Assembly: GCA_965219015.1 (NCBI GenBank)
Contig: CBDCNH010000007.1
Coordinates: 1 to 8,404, forward strand
From: CBDCNH01 sp965219015
GTDB lineage: Bacteria; Pseudomonadota; Alphaproteobacteria; Rhodobacterales; Rhodobacteraceae
Direction: 5' to 3'
Length of the DNA stretch: 8,404 nt
The translations under genes were made by a program, and so were the position numbers. Below, in pieces: positions 5,835-8,404 of the stretch. Each line of letters opens with the position of its first letter. The stretch's first letter is position 1. The notes below the pieces were generated by a model. That model saw nothing but the letters and a program-made list of their open reading frames with translations. It was not told the origin of the DNA and ran no database searches.

Positions 5835-7391
5835 TCAGAACGGCAGCGGCTTGCCGGCACCCTGGTAGAGGCCGGGCGCGACGTCCGCGTACTGCACGGG
5901 CTGGTCGGCGGAGAAGAAGCCGTTCTTCTCCATGATCTGCTTCCAGGCCGCGTTGCCGTTCTTCAGCGCCTCGGCGGCGGTGATCTGGCCCGTGACGGCC
6001 TTGTTGATCTCGTCGCCGAGCGTCTGCTCCATCTCGAACATGCCGGGGATGCGCGGCGCGCACCAGGCGTAGTCGAGCGAGGTCGCCCACGGCTCGGCGG
6101 GCTGGCTGACCTTCCGGAGGTCCGGGTTCGCCAGCACCGAGCGGTAGCCCGGCGCCACGCCGTTGGCGTTGGCCTCGTTCATCGCCATGATCGACGAGGT
6201 GGTGAGGAACGCGAGCATCAGGAACGCGCCCTCGGGGTTCTGCGAGGTCGCCGCGACGCAGGACGTGGAGCCCGCGATGTTGGGCGGCGCGAACCGGCCG
6301 CCCTCGACGCGCGGCTCGTAGATGGTGAGCGCGTCGCCGACGATCTGGCTCTGGTCGGGCCGCGTCGCCTGCGTGCCGCTGTCCTGCCAGGAGATGTTGG
6401 TCGCGACCTGCCCGCCGAGCCAGGCGGCGCGGTTCTCGCCCCAGCCCGCCCCCGAGATGCCCTCGATGGCGTTCTTCGACAGCGCCAGCATGGTCTCGAG
6501 CCCCTTGACGCCCGCGTCGCTGTCGAGGATCGGGTTGAAGTCCTCGTCGAAGAGCATCATCCCGTGCTGCGCCGCGATGTGCTCCCAGGTGTAGGTCGAC
6601 CAGAAGCCGCGCGCCGCGAGCATCCCGACCCCCGCCACGCCGCCGCCGAGCTTGTTGGCCTCCGCCGACACCCGGATCAGCTCGTCATAGGTCGGGATCG
6701 TCGACCAGCGGTCGATCTTGTCGGTGCCGAGCAGCTTTTCCATCACCGACGGCCGCAGGTGCGTCATCTGCACGTCGCAGTCGAACGGGATGCCGAACAT
6801 CTTGCCGCCGAAGAAGCCGTAGTTGATGCGGTAGGTGTCGTAGAAGTCGTCGAGCGGCAGCGCCCATTTCGCGGCGTAGTCGTCGAGCGGGGCGAGGAAG
6901 CCCGGCGCCGCGAAGTCGCCGAGCCAGGGCGAGAAGAACTGCAGCGCGTCGAACGAGGCGTTGCCGGAGATGAACTCGGCGACGGCCTTGTCGTAGAAGC
7001 TGTCGTCGGGGATCGGGACGAGCTCGACCTTGAGGCCCGAGAGCTGCTCGAAGGGCTTCAGCCCGTCGGCGGCCGATTCCGCGTCGGCGGCGCCGATGGC
7101 GAAGCGCACGGTCTTGCCGGCCTGATCGGCGCGCACCTTCTCCCAGTCGACGGTTCGGATCCAGTCCTTGGCCGGATCCCAGAGCGGCGCGTCCGTCATG
7201 TTGTAGAGCTTGCGATAGTCGGCGCGGACGTAGCCCTCGACCGAGATGCCGTCGAGGATCGTCTGCGGGTCGGGCAGCCCGGACTGCGCCAGCGCCGGGC
7301 GCCCGAGCCCGAGCCCTCCGATGCCCGTGGCGAGCCCCGCGGCGGCGGTGCGCTGCAAGAGCGCCCTCCGGGACAGAATGTGACTGGACAT
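5835..7391 (-). CDS. Tat-exported ABC solute-binding protein (carbohydrate type)
   Basis: 518-aa periplasmic binding protein that captures the solute for the importer encoded directly downstream. The N-terminus has a twin-arginine signal: SRRALL (7-12), a weakly hydrophobic Ala/Gly/Leu stretch, and a likely cleavage after Ala-Leu-Ala at residue 35. The core starts near KTVRFAIGAADAESAADGLKPFEQLSGLKVELVPIPDDSFYDKAV (93-137), the first-lobe fold of family-1 sugar binders, followed by FISGNASFDALQFFSPWLGDFAAPGFLAPLDDY (140-172). An aromatic cluster RGFWSTYTWEH (261-271) is of the kind that stacks on sugar rings. At 518 aa it is longer than the usual 400-450; about 57 residues (36-92) lie between the signal and the first core strand. 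The ATG at 7391 is set by AAGGGAGGAG a few bases upstream. Substrate unknown; first gene of the operon. Confidence 0.93.
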   Translation of the reverse strand: MSSHILSRRALLQRTAAAGLATGIGGLGLGRPALAQSGLPDPQTILDGISVEGYVRADYRKLYNMTDAPLWDPAKDWIRTVDWEKVRADQAGKTVRFAIGAADAESAADGLKPFEQLSGLKVELVPIPDDSFYDKAVAEFISGNASFDALQFFSPWLGDFAAPGFLAPLDDYAAKWALPLDDFYDTYRINYGFFGGKMFGIPFDCDVQMTHLRPSVMEKLLGTDKIDRWSTIPTYDELIRVSAEANKLGGGVAGVGMLAARGFWSTYTWEHIAAQHGMMLFDEDFNPILDSDAGVKGLETMLALSKNAIEGISGAGWGENRAAWLGGQVATNISWQDSGTQATRPDQSQIVGDALTIYEPRVEGGRFAPPNIAGSTSCVAATSQNPEGAFLMLAFLTTSSIMAMNEANANGVAPGYRSVLANPDLRKVSQPAEPWATSLDYAWCAPRIPGMFEMEQTLGDEINKAVTGQITAAEALKNGNAAWKQIMEKNGFFSADQPVQYADVAPGLYQGAGKPLPF

Positions 7392-7416
7392 TGCGCGCTC
7401 CTCCCTTGAGCTGTTC

Positions 7417-7450
7417 GCGTCGGCCCAACCCTCTTCGGGGCTGCCGACGC
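7417..7450 (-). promoter_or_regulatory. 5' UTR stem-loop ahead of the binding-protein gene
   Basis: In the operon leader, perfect 8-nt arms GCGTCGGC and GCCGACGC (plus-strand 7443-7450 and 7417-7424) enclose an 18-nt loop that itself can form a short C/G stem (plus-strand CCC at 7429-7431 with GGG at 7437-7439). The 3' edge lies about 9 nt upstream of the AAGGGAGGAG ribosome site. No U-run follows, so it is not a simple terminator; it may affect mRNA stability or ribosome access. Confidence 0.45.
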
Positions 7451-7514
7451 CTCTCCTCATCCCTCGACCGGCGCGGCGCTGACCGCCGCTTTTGAACTTG
7501 TGTCGATCTTCGCC

Positions 7515-7544
7515 ACTATCTGTTCACGCAGCACAGCGTGTCAA
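7515..7544 (-). promoter_or_regulatory. Sigma-70-like promoter of the transporter operon
   Basis: On the minus strand a consensus -35 TTGACA (7544-7539) is followed after 18 nt by GATAGT (7520-7515), which matches four of six bases of the -10 consensus. This predicts transcription starting near 7508 and a leader of about 115 nt before the ATG at 7391. It is the best promoter match I found in the divergent region. Confidence 0.55.
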
Positions 7545-7548
7545 CGCT
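7535..7548. promoter_or_regulatory. Candidate operator, inverted repeat over the -35 box
   Basis: AGCGTGTCAACGCT has perfect 5-bp arms (AGCGT and ACGCT) around a 4-bp centre, and the -35 hexamer of the operon promoter lies inside it. A second, overlapping pair, CACGC (7525-7529) and GCGTG (7536-7540), sits directly next to it. A repressor bound here would block the polymerase, as in many sugar operons, but no regulator gene is in view and the family cannot be named. Confidence 0.35.
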
Positions 7549-7644
7549 CTTGTGTGGTAGCCGGACGGGCAACAGCTTGCACCTTGGTATTGACTTTCGC
7601 ACATAAGTTCGTCGATGGTGATGGCCGTCCGGAGGAAATCGTCC

Positions 7645-8404
7645 ATGCCCACCAACGTCGCCCTGACCGGCCTCGCCCGCGACCTCGCCGCCCGCGGCGA
7701 GACCGGCCGCCCGATCCGCATCGGCCTCGTGGGTGCCGGCGAGATGGGCACCGACATCGTCAGCCGCGTGGCGCACATGCCCGGCATCGAGATCGGCGCC
7801 ATCGCGGAGATCAACCTCGAAGGCGCCCACGCCGCCGTCCGCATCGCTCACGGCGACGAGGGCCGTGCGCGCGACGCGGCCACAGCGGACGCGCTCGACG
7901 CCGCCATCGAGGCGGGCCGGATCGCGGTGACGCAGGACGTGGCGGCGCTCATCGCGTCCGGCCATATCGACGTGGTGGTGGACGCGACCGGCGTGCCCGC
8001 GGTCGGCGCCGAGATCGGCCTCTCGGCGATGGAGCACGGCAAGCACCTCGTGATGATGAACGTCGAGGCCGACGTGACCATCGGCGCGTACCTGCGCGCC
8101 GAGGCCGAGCGGCTCGGCGTGGTCTATTCCCTCGGCGCGGGCGACGAGCCGTCGTCGTGCATGGAGCTGATCGAGTTCGTCAGCGCGATGGGGCACCGCG
8201 TGGTCTCGGCCGGCAAGGGTAAGAACAACCCCCTCAACATCGACGCCATGCCCGAGGACTACACCGAGGAAGCGGTGCGGCGGCACATGAACCCGCGGAT
8301 GCTCGTCGAGTTCGTCGACGGCTCGAAGACGATGGTGGAGATGGCCGCCATCGCCAACGCGACCGGCCTCGTCCCCGACAAGCCCGGCATGCACGGGCCC
8401 GCCT
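7645..8404 (+). CDS. Homoserine-dehydrogenase-like NAD(P) oxidoreductase (3' truncated)
   Basis: The visible 253 residues form an N-terminal Rossmann domain and the start of the next domain; the gene runs off the window. Seen: IRIGLVGAGEMGTDIVSRV (24-42) with the dinucleotide motif GAGEMG (30-35), HIDVVVDATGVPAVGAEIGLSAMEHGKHLVMMNVEADVTIG (108-148), then YSLGAGDEPSSCMELIEFVSAMGHRVVSAGKGKNNPLN (161-198). This arrangement matches the homoserine-dehydrogenase-like group (COG4091) whose members usually end in a SAF domain, which would lie outside the window. Members are not true homoserine dehydrogenases in most contexts and are often found with sugar or polyol genes. The start at 7645 has GGAGGA 8 nt upstream; in-frame ATGs at 7615 and 7621 lack this. 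Divergent transcription from the transporter operon suggests a shared pathway and perhaps shared regulation. The reaction is not known. Confidence 0.85.
   Translation, partial: MPTNVALTGLARDLAARGETGRPIRIGLVGAGEMGTDIVSRVAHMPGIEIGAIAEINLEGAHAAVRIAHGDEGRARDAATADALDAAIEAGRIAVTQDVAALIASGHIDVVVDATGVPAVGAEIGLSAMEHGKHLVMMNVEADVTIGAYLRAEAERLGVVYSLGAGDEPSSCMELIEFVSAMGHRVVSAGKGKNNPLNIDAMPEDYTEEAVRRHMNPRMLVEFVDGSKTMVEMAAIANATGLVPDKPGMHGPA

Noticed and set aside
3000..7391. Assignment of the importer to glycerol-3-phosphate, maltose or glycerol
   Set aside because: Subunit families point only to CUT1-type carbohydrate import. The single ATPase gene and the absence of a GlpV/GlpS/GlpT layout or a phosphodiesterase give no support for a specific substrate.
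5685..7409. Plus-strand open frame (574 codons) opposite the binding-protein gene
   Set aside because: Shadow of the binding-protein gene, which has a Tat signal and clear family motifs; lack of stops follows from GC-rich codon bias.
7473..7493. Plus-strand hairpin GCGGCG-CTGAC-CGCCGC followed by TTTT, resembling a weak terminator
   Set aside because: No plus-strand gene lies upstream for it to end, the T-run is only four bases, and such 6-bp GC hairpins arise easily at this base composition.
7577..7607. Possible plus-strand promoter for the oxidoreductase: TTGCAC, 19-nt spacer, CATAAG; also a TTGACT at 7590
   Set aside because: TTGCAC matches only three of six bases and the spacer is long; TTGACT has no acceptable -10 at 16-18 nt. 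A promoter must exist here but I cannot place it.
7516..8394. Minus-strand open frame (292 codons) opposite the oxidoreductase and the intergenic region
   Set aside because: His/Asp/Val/Arg-rich shadow of the oxidoreductase frame, which has a Shine-Dalgarno and a Rossmann motif; it would also cross the operon promoter.

Overview
The window is GC-rich throughout, with strong G/C bias at third codon positions. Gene content (RimO, a UgpC/MalK-type importer, a Tat-exported binding protein, an -35 close to sigma-70 consensus) fits an alphaproteobacterium, perhaps of the Rhodobacterales/Rhodospirillales kind. The genus cannot be fixed from this sequence alone.

Layout. Positions 1-652 (+) hold the C-terminal half of rimO, cut by the window edge; it is a housekeeping gene unrelated to what follows. 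It meets head-on a long minus-strand operon, read from 7391 down to 657: a Tat-exported solute-binding protein, two MalF/MalG-type permeases, a UgpC/MalK-type ATPase, a possible 24-codon micro-ORF, two unrecognised proteins (234 and 204 aa), and a PfkB-family sugar kinase. Junctions are extremely tight (1-nt TGATG overlaps, an 8-nt ATGTCTGA overlap, gaps of 1-5 nt), so this is almost certainly one transcript with translational coupling. Diverging from it, 7645-8404 (+) begins a homoserine-dehydrogenase-like NAD(P) oxidoreductase (COG4091 type by its look), truncated by the window end. The 253-bp divergent intergenic region carries a good sigma-70-like promoter for the operon, an inverted repeat over its -35 box, and a hairpin in the 5' UTR just ahead of the binding-protein ribosome site.

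How it works together. The locus reads as a carbohydrate or polyol uptake and catabolism module. The binding protein captures a solute in the periplasm, the permease pair and ATPase import it, the PfkB kinase phosphorylates it or a derivative, and the divergent dehydrogenase-like protein probably acts in the same pathway. The substrate cannot be named. The most novel material is the pair of unrecognised proteins embedded between ATPase and kinase, the micro-ORF that carries the next gene's Shine-Dalgarno in its own last codons, and a kinase whose canonical DTTGxGD loop reads CTCGCGD. No tRNA, rRNA, CRISPR array, insertion sequence or attachment site was seen, and no regulator gene is present in the window.
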